From Synchiropus splendidus (taxonomy: Eukaryota; Chordata; Actinopteri; Syngnathiformes; Callionymidae), in the NCBI RefSeq assembly GCF_027744825.2, contig NC_071340.1, positions 2,549,501 through 2,613,500 on the forward strand: a DNA stretch of 64,000 bases, given 5' to 3'. Below are positions 14,215 to 24,609 of this stretch, one piece after another. A program made the translations under genes and the position numbers. Positions within the stretch are counted from its first letter, which is position 1. The number at the start of each line of letters is the position of its first letter. The notes beneath the pieces were generated by a model that saw nothing but the letters and a program-made list of their open reading frames with translations, searched no databases and was not told where the DNA came from.

Positions 14215-15325
14215 AGTAAAATCACAATGACGCTTAGCAGCAACAGTTACTTAAACACCTTCAATAGTAAAATGACACCGTCTAAAAGCACATAGCCGGA
14301 ACATAGACAAACCGCATTACAGATAAAACACACACACACGCACACACACACGCACGCACGCACGCACGTACGCACGTACGCTCACACACACACACACACA
14401 CACACACACAATAGCGAACATACAACCATTCAACTGATACTGAACGGTAGAGATGTGTTGAAAAAAATTGAGATTCGTATCTGACCAAACGTTGGTGTTG
14501 GTGTTGGTGTTGAAGCGACAGGTAGAAGGTGTGGCGTGCTCGTTGTCTTTGTATCTGTTTTCATGTGAAAAAATAAATGAATAAATACAGCAGTGAAACG
14601 TAAACTATCACTCCAAAATGTTTTTTCCCACCTCCTATCAGCTGAGGCGTCTGGTGAGTTAAAGAATCAACGAGCGGGTGCCCTACTCCTTCGACCTCTG
14701 ACTGATCGTCTGTTTTCATACGCACAGGCGTTGAATAAAACAAAAAACATACGTAGTTAAATGTAAAATACATCGACAGACTGTGGTTAAAATACTTTTT
14801 TTTTATTGAACTGAATGTTTTGCTCTCACCGTTGAACAGTTGGAGCGACCCTTTCAATGAATGATCAGCATCCACAGGGTCCGGATGACTTCCCGGTCGT
14901 GTCTGATTTCCGGGTTCCGGGTGATCTTTTCATGCACACACACACACACACACACAAGTATTTCTTTCTTTTTGTTTTGGTATCCGGGGCGATGTCCGCG
15001 GCTTGTCTGTGGTTGCTGGCTGTGCTGATGGTGTCGGCGACGGTGGCTGTGGTGGTGCGGATAGCCCAGATGCCGACGTCGAGTCTTCAGCAGGGAACGG
15101 TCCGGATAGTAGATCCAGAGGTACTGAGGAAACCGGCGTCGATGTCTCCCACAAAGGCCAAGACCCAGAGGGGAGAGCTGAAACAGAATACCGACAACAA
15201 CACAAATGTAAATACAATCTAGAAGTAAGACCTCGGATTGCAGTTAATATGATATTAATATAAACAGAGTGTAAATGTAGGGATCTACTAAGGATCAACA
15301 TTTAAAACGTAAAAACAAATAGTAA
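14215..15325 (-). other. Long module 9
   Basis: Exon-like segments: 14956-15177 (222 bp), 14830-14925 (96 bp), 14632-14709 (78 bp) and 14486-14554 (69 bp). The donor after the 69-bp segment reads GTCAGATA instead of GTAAGATA, a probable weakening. The large segment has one extra substitution in the middle. Confidence 0.5.
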
Positions 15326-16654
15326 ATCACTAGTGTATACTCTCATTAAACCACTTTACAATAAGTAAAATCACGACCTCTAGTGGACGCCGTCGTTAAA
15401 CCACATTACAGTTAGTAAAATCGCGACCTCTAGTGGCCGCCGTCGTTAAAGCACATTACATTAGTAAAATCACGACCTCTAGTGGCCGCCGTCGTTAAAG
15501 CACATTACAATTAGTAAAATCACGACCTCTAGTGGCCGCCGTCGTTAAAGCACATTACAATTAGTAAAATCATGACCTCTAGTGGCCGCCGTCGTTAACG
15601 CACATTACAGTTAGTAAAATCACGACCTCTAGTGGCCGCCGTCATTAAAGCACATTACAGTTAGTAAAATCACGACCTCTAGCGGCCGCCGTCGTTAAAG
15701 CACATTCCAGTTAGTAAAATCACGACCTCTAGTGGCCGCCGTCGTTAAAGCACATTACAATTAGTAAAATCACGACCTCTAGTGGACGCCGTCGTTTAAC
15801 CACATTACAGTTAGTAAAATCACGACCTCTAGTGGCCGCCGTCGTTAAAGCACATTACAATTAGTAAAATCACGACCTCTAGTGGACGCCGTCGTTAAAC
15901 CACATAACAGTTAGTAAAATCACAACCTCTAGTGGCCGCCGTCGTTAAAGCACATTACAATTAGTAAAATCACGACCTCTAGTGGCCGCCCTCATTAAAG
16001 CACATTACAGTTAGTAAAATCACGACCTCTAGCGTCCGCCGTCGTTAAAGCACATTACAATTAGTAAAATCACGACCTCTAGTGGCCGCCCTCATTAAAG
16101 CACATTACAGTTAGTAAAATCACGACCTCTAGTGGCCGCCGTCGTTAAAGCACATTACAATTAGTAAAATCACGACCTCTAGCGGCCGCCGTCGTTAAAG
16201 CACATTGCAGTTAGTAAAATCACGACCTCTAGCGGCCGGTGTCGTTAAAGCACATTACAGTTAGTAAAATCACGTCCTCTAGCGGCCGCCGTCGTTAAAG
16301 CACATTACAATTAGTAAAATCACGACCTCTAGCGGCCGCCGTCGTTAAAGCACATTGCAGTTAGTAAAATCACGCCCTCTAGCGGCCGGTGTCGTTAAAG
16401 CACATTACAGTTAGTAAAATCACGACTTCTAGCGGCCGCCGTCGTTAAAGCACATTACAATTAGTAAAATCACGACCTCTAGTGGCCGCCGTCGTTAAAG
16501 CACATTACAGTTAGTAAAATCACGACCTCTAGTGGCCGCCGTCGTTAAAGCATAGTGTAAATTAGTAATCCCGACCTCTAGTGGTCGCCATCGTTAAAGC
16601 ATAGTGTGAAATAGTAATCGCGACCTCTAGTGTCCGTCGTCGTTAAAGCATAGT

Positions 16655-17205
16655 AGTAAAATCACAATGACGCTTAGCAGCAACAGTTACTCAAACACCT
16701 TCAATAGTAAAATGACACCGTCTAAAAGCACATAGCCGGAACATAGACAAACCGCATTACAGATAAAAAACACACACACACGCACACACACACGCACGCA
16801 CGCACGTACGCGCACACACACACACACACACACACAAGTATTTCTTTCTTTTTGTTTTGGTATCCGGGGCGATGTCCGCGGCTTGTCTGTGGTTGCTGGC
16901 TGTGCTGATGGTGTCGGCGACGGTGGCTGTGGAGGTGCGGATAGCCCAGATGCCGACGTCGAGTCTTCAGCAGGGAACGGTCCGGATAGTAGATCCAGAG
17001 GTACTGAGGAAACCGGCGTCGATGTCTCCCACAAAGGCCAAGACCCAGAGGGGAGAGCTGAAACAGAATACCGACAACAATACAAATGTAAATACAATCT
17101 AGAAGCAAGACCTCGGATAGCAGTTAATATGATATTAATATAAACAGAGTGTAAATGTAGGGATCTACTAAGGATCAACATTTAAAGCGTAAAAACAAAT
17201 AGTAA
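16655..17205 (-). other. Short module 10
   Basis: A single large exon-like segment (16836-17057, 222 bp), almost the same as module 6. The shared neighbouring satellite variants show that the surrounding 1.6 kb was copied with it. Confidence 0.55.
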
Positions 17206-18279
17206 ATCACTAGTGTATACTCTCATTAAACCACTTTACAATAAGTAAAATCACGACCTCTAGTGGACGCCGTCGTTAAACCACATTTCAGTTAGTAAAA
17301 TCGCGACCTCTAGTGGCCGCCGTCGTTAAAGCACATTACATTAGAAAATCACGACCTCTAGTGGCCGCCGTCGTTAAAGCACATTACAATTAGTAAAATC
17401 ACGACCTCTAGTGGCCGCCGTCGTTAACGCACATTACAGTTAGTAAAATCACAACCTCTAGTGGCCGCCGTCGTTAAAGCACATTACAGTTAGTAAAATC
17501 ACGACCTCTAGTGGCCGCTGTCGTTAAAGAACATTACAATTAGTAAAATCACGACCTCTAGTGGACGCCGTCGTTTAACCACATTACAGTTAGTAAAATC
17601 ACGACCTCTAGTGGCCGCCGTCGTTAAAGCACATTACAATTAGTAAAATCACGACCTCTAGCGGCCGCCGTCGTTAAACCACATAACAGTTAGTAAAATC
17701 ACGACCTCTAGTGGCCGCCGTCGTTAAAGCACATTACAATTAGTAAAATTACGACCTCTAGTGGCCGCCGTCGTTAAAGCACATTACAGTTAGTAAAATC
17801 CCGACCTCTAGCGGCTGCCCTCATTAAAGCACATTACAGTTAGTAAAATCACGACCTCTAGTGGCCGCCGTCGTTAAAGCACATTACAGTTAGTAAAATC
17901 ACGACCTCTAGTGGCCGCCGTCGTTAAAGCACATTACAATTAGTAAAATCACGACCTCTAGCGGCCGCCGTCGTTAAAGCACATTGCAGTTAGTAAAATC
18001 ACGACCTCTAGCGGCCGGTGTCGTTAAAGCACATTACAGTTAGTAAAATCACGACCTCTAGCGGCCGCCGTCGTTAAAGCACATTACAATTAGTAAAATC
18101 ACGACCTCTAGTGGCCGCCGTCGTTAAAGCACATTACAGTTAGTAAAATCACGACCTCTAGTGGCCGCCGTCGTTAAAGCATAGTGTAAATTAGTAATCC
18201 CGACCTCTAGTGGTCGCCATCGTTAAAGCATAGTGTGAAATAGTAATCTCGACCTCTAGTGTCCGTCGTCGTTAAAGCA

Positions 18280-18393
18280 TAGTAGTAAAATCACAATGAC
18301 GCTTAGCAGCAACAGTTACTCAAACACCTTCAATAGTAAAATGACACCGTCTAAAAGCACATAGCCGGAACATAGACAAACCGCATTACAGAT

Positions 18394-18431
<38 letters not shown>

Positions 18432-19345
18432 AGCGAACAAACAACCATTCAACTGATACTGAACGGTAGAGATGTGTTGAAAAAAATTGAGATTCGTATC
18501 TTACCAAACGTTGGTGTTGGTGTTGGTGTTGAAGCGACAGGTAGAAGGTGTGGCGTGCTCGTTGTCTTTGTATCTGTTTTCATGTGAAAAAATAAATAAA
18601 TAAATACAGCAGTGAAACGTAAACTATCACTCCAAAATGTTTTTTCCCACCTCCTATCAACTGAGGCATCTGGTGAGTTAAAGAATCAACGAGCGGGTGC
18701 CCAACTCCTTCGACCTCTGACTGATCGTCTGTTTTCATACGCACAGGTGTTGAATAAAACAAAAAACATAGGTAGTTAAATATAAAATACATCGACAGAC
18801 TGTGGTTAAAATACTTTTTTTTTATTGAACTGAATGTTTTGCTCTCACCGTTGAACAGTTGGAGCGACCCGTTCAATGAATGATCAGCATCCACAGGGTC
18901 CGGATGACTTCCCGGTCGTGTCTGATTTCCGGGTTCCGGGTGATCTCTTCATGCACACACACACACACACACACAAGTATTTCTTTCTTTTTGTTTTGGT
19001 ATCCGGGGCGATGTCCGCGGCTTGTCTGTGGTTGCTGGCTGTGCTGATGGTGTCGGCAACTGTGGCTGTGGAGGTGCGGATAGCCCAGATGCCGACGTCG
19101 AGTCTTCAGCAGGGAACGGTCCGGATAGTAGATCCAGAGGTACTGAGGAAACCGGCGTCGATGTCTCCCACAAAGGCCAAGACCCAGAGGGGAGAGCTGA
19201 AACAGAATACCGACAACAATACAAATGTAAATACAATCTAGAAGCAAGACCTCGGATAGCAGTTAATATGATATTAATATAAACAGAGTGTAAATGTAGG
19301 GATCTACTAAGGATCAACATTTAAAGCGTAAAAACAAATAGTAAA
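18280..19345 (-). other. Long module 11
   Basis: Exon-like segments: 18975-19196 (222 bp), 18849-18944 (96 bp), 18651-18728 (78 bp) and 18505-18573 (69 bp). It has the simple CA tract of modules 1 and 2 and matches module 2 about 16 kb to the left. Confidence 0.55.
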
Positions 19346-19974
19346 TCACTAGTGTATACTGTCATTAAACCATATTACAATTAGTAAAATCACGACCTCT
19401 AGTGGACGCCGTCGTTAAACCACATTTCAATTGGTAAAATCACGACCTCTAGTGGCCACCGTCGTTAAAGCACATTACAATTAGTTAAATCACGACCTCT
19501 AGCGGCCGCCGTCGTTAAACCACATTACAGTTAGTAAAATCACGACCTCTAGTGGACGCCGTCATTAAACCACATTACAGTTAGTAAAATCCCGACCTCT
19601 AGCGGCCGCTGTCGTTAAAGCACATTACAATTAGTAAAATCACGACCTCTAGTGGCCGCCGTCGTTAAAGCACATTACAGTTAGTAAAATCACGACCTCT
19701 AGTGGCCGCCGTCGTTAAAGCACATTACAATTAGTGAAATCACGACCTCTAGCGGCCGCCGTCGTTAAAGCACATTGCAGTTAGTAAAATCACGACCTCT
19801 AGCGGCCGGCGTCGTTAAAGCTAATTACAGTTAGTAAAATCACGACCTCTAGCGGCCGCCGTCGTTAAAGCACATTACAATTAGTAAAATCACGAACTCT
19901 AGTGGCCGCCGTCGTTAAAGCATAGTGTAAATTAGTAATCGCGACCTCTAGTGTCCGTCGTCGTTAAAGCATAG

Positions 19975-20530
19975 TAGTAAAATCACAATGACGCTTAGCA
20001 GCAACAGTTACTCAAACACCTTCAATAGTAAAATGACACCGTCTAAAAGCACATAGCCGGAACATAGACAAACCGCATTACAGATAAAACACACACACAC
20101 GCACACACACACGCACGCACGCACGTACGCGCACACACACACACACACACACACACAAGTATTTCTTTCTTTTTGTTTTGGTATCCGGGGCGATGTCCGC
20201 GGCTTGTCTTGTGGTTGCTGGCGGTGCTGATGGTGTCGGCGACGGTGGCTGTGGAGGTGCGGATAGCCCAGATGCCGACGTCGAGTCTTCAGCAGGGAAC
20301 GGTCCGGATAGTAGATCCAGAGGTACTGAGGAAACCGGCGTCGATGTCTCCCAAAAAGGCCAAGACCCAGAGGGGAGAGCTGAAACAGAATACCGACAAC
20401 AACACAAATGTAAATACAATCTTGAAGCAAGACCTCGGATAGCAGTTAATATGATATTAATATAAACAGAGTGTAAATGTAGGGATCTACTAAGGATCAA
20501 CATTTAAAGCGTAAAAACAAATAGTAAATC
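19975..20530 (-). other. Short module 12
   Basis: A single large exon-like segment (20157-20379, 223 bp) with the same one-base insertion and the CCCAAAAAGG variant as module 3, its counterpart 16 kb to the left. Confidence 0.55.
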
Positions 20531-21829
20531 ACTAGTGTATACTCTCATTAAACCACTTTACAATAAGTAAAATCACGACCTCTAGTGGACGCCGTCGTTA
20601 AACCACATTACAGTTAGTAAAATCACGACCTCTAGTGGCCGCCGTCGTTAAACCACATTACAGTTAGTAAAATCACGACCTCTAGTGGACGCCGTCGTTA
20701 AACCACATTACAATTACTAAAATCACGACCTCTAGCGGCCGCCGTCGTTAAACCACATTACAGTTAGTAAAATCACGACCTCTAGTGGACGCCGTCGTTA
20801 AACCACATTACAATTAGTAAAATCACCACCTCTAGTGGCCGCCGTCGTTAAAGCACATTACAGTTAGTAAAATCACGACCTCTAGTGGCCGCCGTCGTTA
20901 AAGCACATTACAATTAGTAAAATCACGACCTCTAGTGGCCGCCGTCGTTAAAGCACATTACAGTTAGTAAAATCACGACCTCTAGTGGCCGCCGTCATTA
21001 AAGCACATTACAGTTAGTAAAATCACGACCTCTAGCGTCCGCTGTCGTTAAAGCACATTACAATTAGTAAAATCACGACCTCTAGTGGCCGCCCTCGTTA
21101 AAGCACATTACAGTTAGTAAAATCACGACCTCTAGTGGCCGCCGTCGTTAAAGCACATTACAGTTAGTAAAATCACGACCCCTAGTGGCCGCCGTCGTTA
21201 AAGCACATTACAATTAGTAAAATCACGACCTCTAGCGGCCGCCGTCGTTAAAGCACATTGCAGTTAGTAAAATCACGACCTCTAGCGGCCGACGTCGTTA
21301 AATCACATTACAGTTAGTAAAATCACGACCTCTAGCGGCCGCCGTCGTTAAAGCACATTACAATTAGTAAAATCACGACCTCTAGCGGCCGCCGTTGTTA
21401 AAGCACATTACAGTTAGTAAAATCACGACCTCTAGTGGACGCCGTCGTTAAACCACATTACAGTTCGTAAAATCACGACCTCTAGTGGCCGCCGTCGTTA
21501 AAGCACATTACAATTAGTAAAATCACGACCTCTAGCGGCCGCCGTCGATAAACCACATTACAGTTAGTAAAATCACGACCTCTAGTGGACGCCGTCGTCA
21601 AACCACATTACAATTAGTAAAATCACGACCTCTAGTGGTCGCCGTCGTTAAAGCACATTACAGTTAGTAAAATCACGACCTCTAGTGGCCGCCGTCGTTA
21701 AAGCACATTACAATTAGTAAAATCACGACCTCTAGTGGCCGCCGTCGTTAAAGCACATTACAGTTAGTAAAATCACGACCTCTAGTGGCCGCCGTCGTTA
21801 AAGCACATTACAATTAGTAAAATCACGAC

Positions 21830-22125
21830 CTTCGTATCTTACCAAACGTTGGTGTTGGTGTTGGTGTTGAAGCGACAGGTAGAAGGTGTGGCGTGCTCGT
21901 TGTCTTTGTATCTGTTTTCATGTGAAAAAATAAATAAATAAATACAGCAGTGAAACGTAAACTATCACTCCAAAATGTTTTTTCCCACCTCCTATCAGCT
22001 GAGGCGTCTGGTGAGTTAAAGAATCAACGAGCGGGTGCCCTACTCCTTCGACCTCTGACTGATCGTCTGTTTTCATACGCACAGGCGTTGAATAAAACAA
22101 AAAACATAGGTAGTTAAATATAAAA
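21830..22125 (-). other. Partial module 13
   Basis: Only the 69-bp (21843-21911) and 78-bp (21989-22066) exon-like segments remain. Both ends join 50-bp satellite directly: the left end breaks inside a monomer and the right end inside the gap upstream of the 78-bp segment. The large and 96-bp segments and the CA tracts are absent. Confidence 0.55.
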
Positions 22126-22719
22126 AAGTAAAATCCCGACCTCTAGTGGCCGCCGTCGTTAAAGCACATTACAATTAGTGAAATCCCGACCTCTAGTGGC
22201 CGCCGTCGTTAATGCACATTACAGTTAGTAAAATCACGACCTCTAGTGGCCGCCGTCGTTAAAGCACATTACAGTTAGTAAAATCACGACCTCTAGTGGC
22301 CGCCGTCGTTAAAGCACATTACAGTTAGTAAAATCACGTCCTCTAGTGGCCGCCATCGTTAAAGCACATTACAGTTAGTAAAATCACGACCTCTAGTGGC
22401 CGCCGTCGTTAAAGCACATTACAATTATTAAAATCACGACCTCTAGCGGCCGCCGTCGTTAAAGCACATTGCAGTTAGTAAAATCACGACCTCTAGTGGC
22501 CGCCGTCGTTAAAGCACATTACAGTTAGTAAAATCACGACCTCTAGTGGCCGCCGTCGTTAAAGCATAGTGTAAAATAGTAATCCCGACCTCTAGTGGTC
22601 GCCATCGTTAAAGCATAGTGTGAAATAGTAATCTCGACCTCACGTGGCCGCCGTTGATAAAGCATAGTGTGAAATAGTAATCGCGACCTCTAGTGTCCGT
22701 CGTCGTTAAAGCATAGTAG

Positions 22720-22861
22720 TAAAATCACAATGACGCTTAGCAGCAACAGTTACTCAAACACCTTCAATAGTAAAATGACACCGTCTAAAAGCACATAGCC
22801 GGAACATAGACAAACCGCATTACAGATAAAACACACACACACGCACGCACGCACGCACGTA

Positions 22862-22895
<34 letters not shown>
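22720..22895. repeat. Last module border and CA/CG microsatellite
   Basis: The module-border sequence (AATGACGCTTAGCAGC onward) and a compound CA/CG microsatellite (22833-22895) end the array. Non-satellite DNA follows directly with the flanking exons. No module segment lies beyond this tract. Confidence 0.85.
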
Positions 22896-22896
<1 letters not shown>

Positions 22897-23030
22897 GCAT
22901 GTATATACACTTAATAAATACCGCTATTCTTTACCTAGTTATCGTAATTATGATTAGAATCGCTGTCTCCTTCTCACCAATGACTCGCGCCGGTCCTGTC
23001 TTCCGTGCCGAATTAACCGTCGCTTACGGC

Positions 23031-23284
23031 TCAGAGAGCGTTGGTTACTTCCCTTCGATCGATTTCCTGTACTCGGCCCCGGACGAACTCGTCCTCGCTG
23101 TCGATTATTATAATACACGGCGTGTTCTGAGCCTCGGTGCCGCTGACTTGAAGACTCGCTCTCGGATTCACAGCCGACAGATCCGCACGGGCATCTCCGT
23201 CTTCAAAAGTTACACGCATTAACCGCTCAAGCTCCTCAGCGCCGATCAGCGTCTCCGGGAAGTTATTCGCGGAGGCGATAATAT
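23031..23284 (-). CDS. Terminal exon of unrecognised gene
   Basis: On the minus strand a strong acceptor (CTTCTATTTTTCAG) precedes an open segment of 254 bp that ends in TGA at 23,031-23,033. It reads in phase 1 from the preceding 48-bp exon across a 79-bp GT-AG intron. The peptide is acidic, with runs IIIIDSEDEF and LMRVTFEDGD. The family is not recognised. The plus-strand open frame over the same bases is judged a shadow because the minus strand carries matching splice sites and a partial duplicate near 38 kb. A donor-like GTAAGC lies just past the stop, so alternative splicing toward the exon-like modules downstream cannot be excluded. Confidence 0.55.
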
Positions 23285-23363
23285 CTGAAAAATAGAAGTG
23301 CGGCTGTTGTAACACATAATAGAGATATTAACAACGAATTATAAAATAATTCAATATTTTTAC

Positions 23364-23411
23364 CAGTATCACTCTGCGTTAAATGAACGTCACACAGATG
23401 AGTGACGACGT
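23364..23411 (-). CDS. 48-bp symmetric internal exon
   Basis: The acceptor CATTGACAG and donor GTAAAAAT flank an exon of 16 codons read in phase 1 (peptide core VVTHLCDVHLTQSDTG). Two near copies exist at 38,117-38,164 and 37,880-37,927, each still with splice-like borders and no length change. That argues the exon is or was real. Confidence 0.6.
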
Positions 23412-23459
23412 CTGTCAATGAAAAGAGACATGGTACGTGATAAACATGGCGTAACGTTT

Positions 23460-23562
23460 TTATTATACTTATATATGTAAATGTAAATACATAGATACAC
23501 ATATATGTATATACTTATATGTATACTGTATAGATATAGATAGATGGATAGATAGACAGATA
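23460..23562. repeat. TATG/GATA microsatellite in intron
   Basis: Short alternating TATG, ATAC and GATA runs inside the 160-bp intron. A longer version occupies the same intron in the duplicate at 38,215-38,340. Confidence 0.8.
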
Positions 23563-23571
23563 AATATTCAC

Positions 23572-23700
23572 CTACGACGTGCAGAGGAAGAGGCATCCAT
23601 GGGTAGTCTGGAGTCCTTTTGGAAAGGAGGATGAAGTTCTGGAAGGTCTGGTCAACAGCGAAGGTTACCCCGGAACTGATGTAAAATGTGGTATGTTTCG
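23572..23700 (-). CDS. Upstream exon of the same gene (5' end uncertain)
   Basis: The open minus-strand segment ends in a donor (GTAG then GTGAATA) in phase 1, so it joins in frame to the 48-bp exon across a 160-bp intron that contains a GATA/TATG microsatellite. The peptide includes SSGVTFAVDQTFQNF. The frame stays open to about 23,720, so the exon start is not fixed. A copy lies at 38,346-38,460. The gene family is not recognised. Confidence 0.45.
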
Positions 23701-23877
23701 GTGTCTGAGAAAGAGTCAGGCATAATGCCTGTTGTCACACCGCTGTTTACCCCTTTTTTAAGTATTTCCTGAGTAAGTAAAATTGCATCGTTTAAAACTC
23801 ACACAGGGTGTAAAATTAAATAGACTGATTCAACAGAAACTCATATGAGTTGAATAGCTGTGTTATTTGAACTAATG

Positions 23878-24030
23878 CTGAAAACTAAAGTATTTCTTTC
23901 TTTTGTTTTATCCTTGTTCACTCAACCTTATTTTCTGAAAACTAAAAGTATTTCTTTCTTTTGTTTTATCCTTGTTCACTCAACCTTATTTTCTGAAAAC
24001 TAAAAGTATTTCTTTCTTTTGAAAAGTATT
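23878..24030. repeat. Tandem repeat of about 60 bp
   Basis: CTGAAAACTAAAAGTATTTC followed by a T-rich stretch and TTGTTCACTCAACC occurs two and a half times, and once more near 24,298. The phrase AAGTATTTCTTTCTTT is the same as the one that ends every 222-bp exon-like segment in the satellite array. The surrounding 23,720-24,290 is AT-rich, with nothing else seen. Confidence 0.7.
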
Positions 24031-24479
24031 TCTCAAACAAGTACAAATTATCTGTTTAAACACATTTTGAAAAATGGTGCATGAGTTGGGTAGCTGCGTC
24101 GTTTGAACTATTAGTGAAGTCTAAGAAGTGTTTTCTTTCTACTGTTTTATCTTTAAGAAATATTTCAAGAATGAAAAACTTCTTCATAAGATGTTAAATA
24201 ACTTCTAAAATGTTTAAACCCGAAATAATATTGTAGCTACTAATGTGTTTTGATTATTTAGCCTGCAATGCAGAAACAGTTCAAACATTGACTAATGCTG
24301 AAAACTAAAAGTATTTCTTTCTTTTTGTTTTACCCCTTTTTTTTTACCCACACCCCTAAGGTAATCCTCCCGGTGTCTCATCACACACCCACCCTCCCGC
24401 TGACCCTGCCTGACCCTTGCGTCTGTGAGGATGTAGCTGACCCCCACCCCCTGCATCACACAAGGGTGAAGCTACCCCT

Positions 24480-24600
24480 TGGACCTTCATTATTTTAATT
24501 TCCTGTTGATATAAAAATGGGGAGGGTAATTATTTTAATTTCTTTTTGATATAAAAAGGGGTGGGGTTTATTACTTCCGGAAGGGGAGGGTTTTATTACT
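24480..24600 (-). repeat. Orphan Polinton-type terminal inverted repeat (right end)
   Basis: Read on the minus strand this begins AGTAATAAAACC and contains CTCCCCTTCCGG and two units of a T-rich/TATA-containing motif of about 42 bp. It matches the left terminal repeat at 49,169-49,440 in reverse orientation. The outer end is 24,600, so its element would extend to the left, but no Polinton gene lies there. It is either a solo end or a rearranged one. Confidence 0.75.
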
Positions 24601-24609
24601 CCCGGGGGA

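Larger units (their letters stand above)
1..22720. repeat. 50-bp satellite array with interspersed modules
   Basis: An exact 50-bp period is visible throughout: the phrase ACGACCTCTAGTGG recurs at 1, 51, 101, 151 and so on. Neighbouring monomers often alternate between CAGTTAG and CAATTAG, so part of the array behaves as a 100-bp dimer. Monomer blocks lie at about 1-640, 1735-2240, 3310-3930, 4490-5620, 6720-7290, 7855-9270, 9830-10900, 12020-12640, 13200-14220, 15345-16660, 17220-18290, 19360-19980, 20550-21830 and 22125-22720, summing to roughly 245 monomers. The last two or three monomers of each block are diverged and shortened (AGCATAGTGT variants) before each module. Many monomers contain GCGGCCGC. 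No spacers or cas-like genes are present. Confidence 0.97.

Noticed and set aside
1..22720. CRISPR array
   Set aside because: Repeats are contiguous at 50 bp with no unique spacers, the context is eukaryotic, and there are no cas genes.
22899..23222. 107-aa plus-strand ORF
   Set aside because: It is the shadow of the minus-strand terminal exon, which has matching splice sites and a duplicate.
23000..23300. Viral origin for the acidic terminal exon beside the Polinton-type end
   Set aside because: The exon has introns with clear GT-AG borders and a duplicated genomic exon family, and no match to Polinton genes present in copies 1 and 2.
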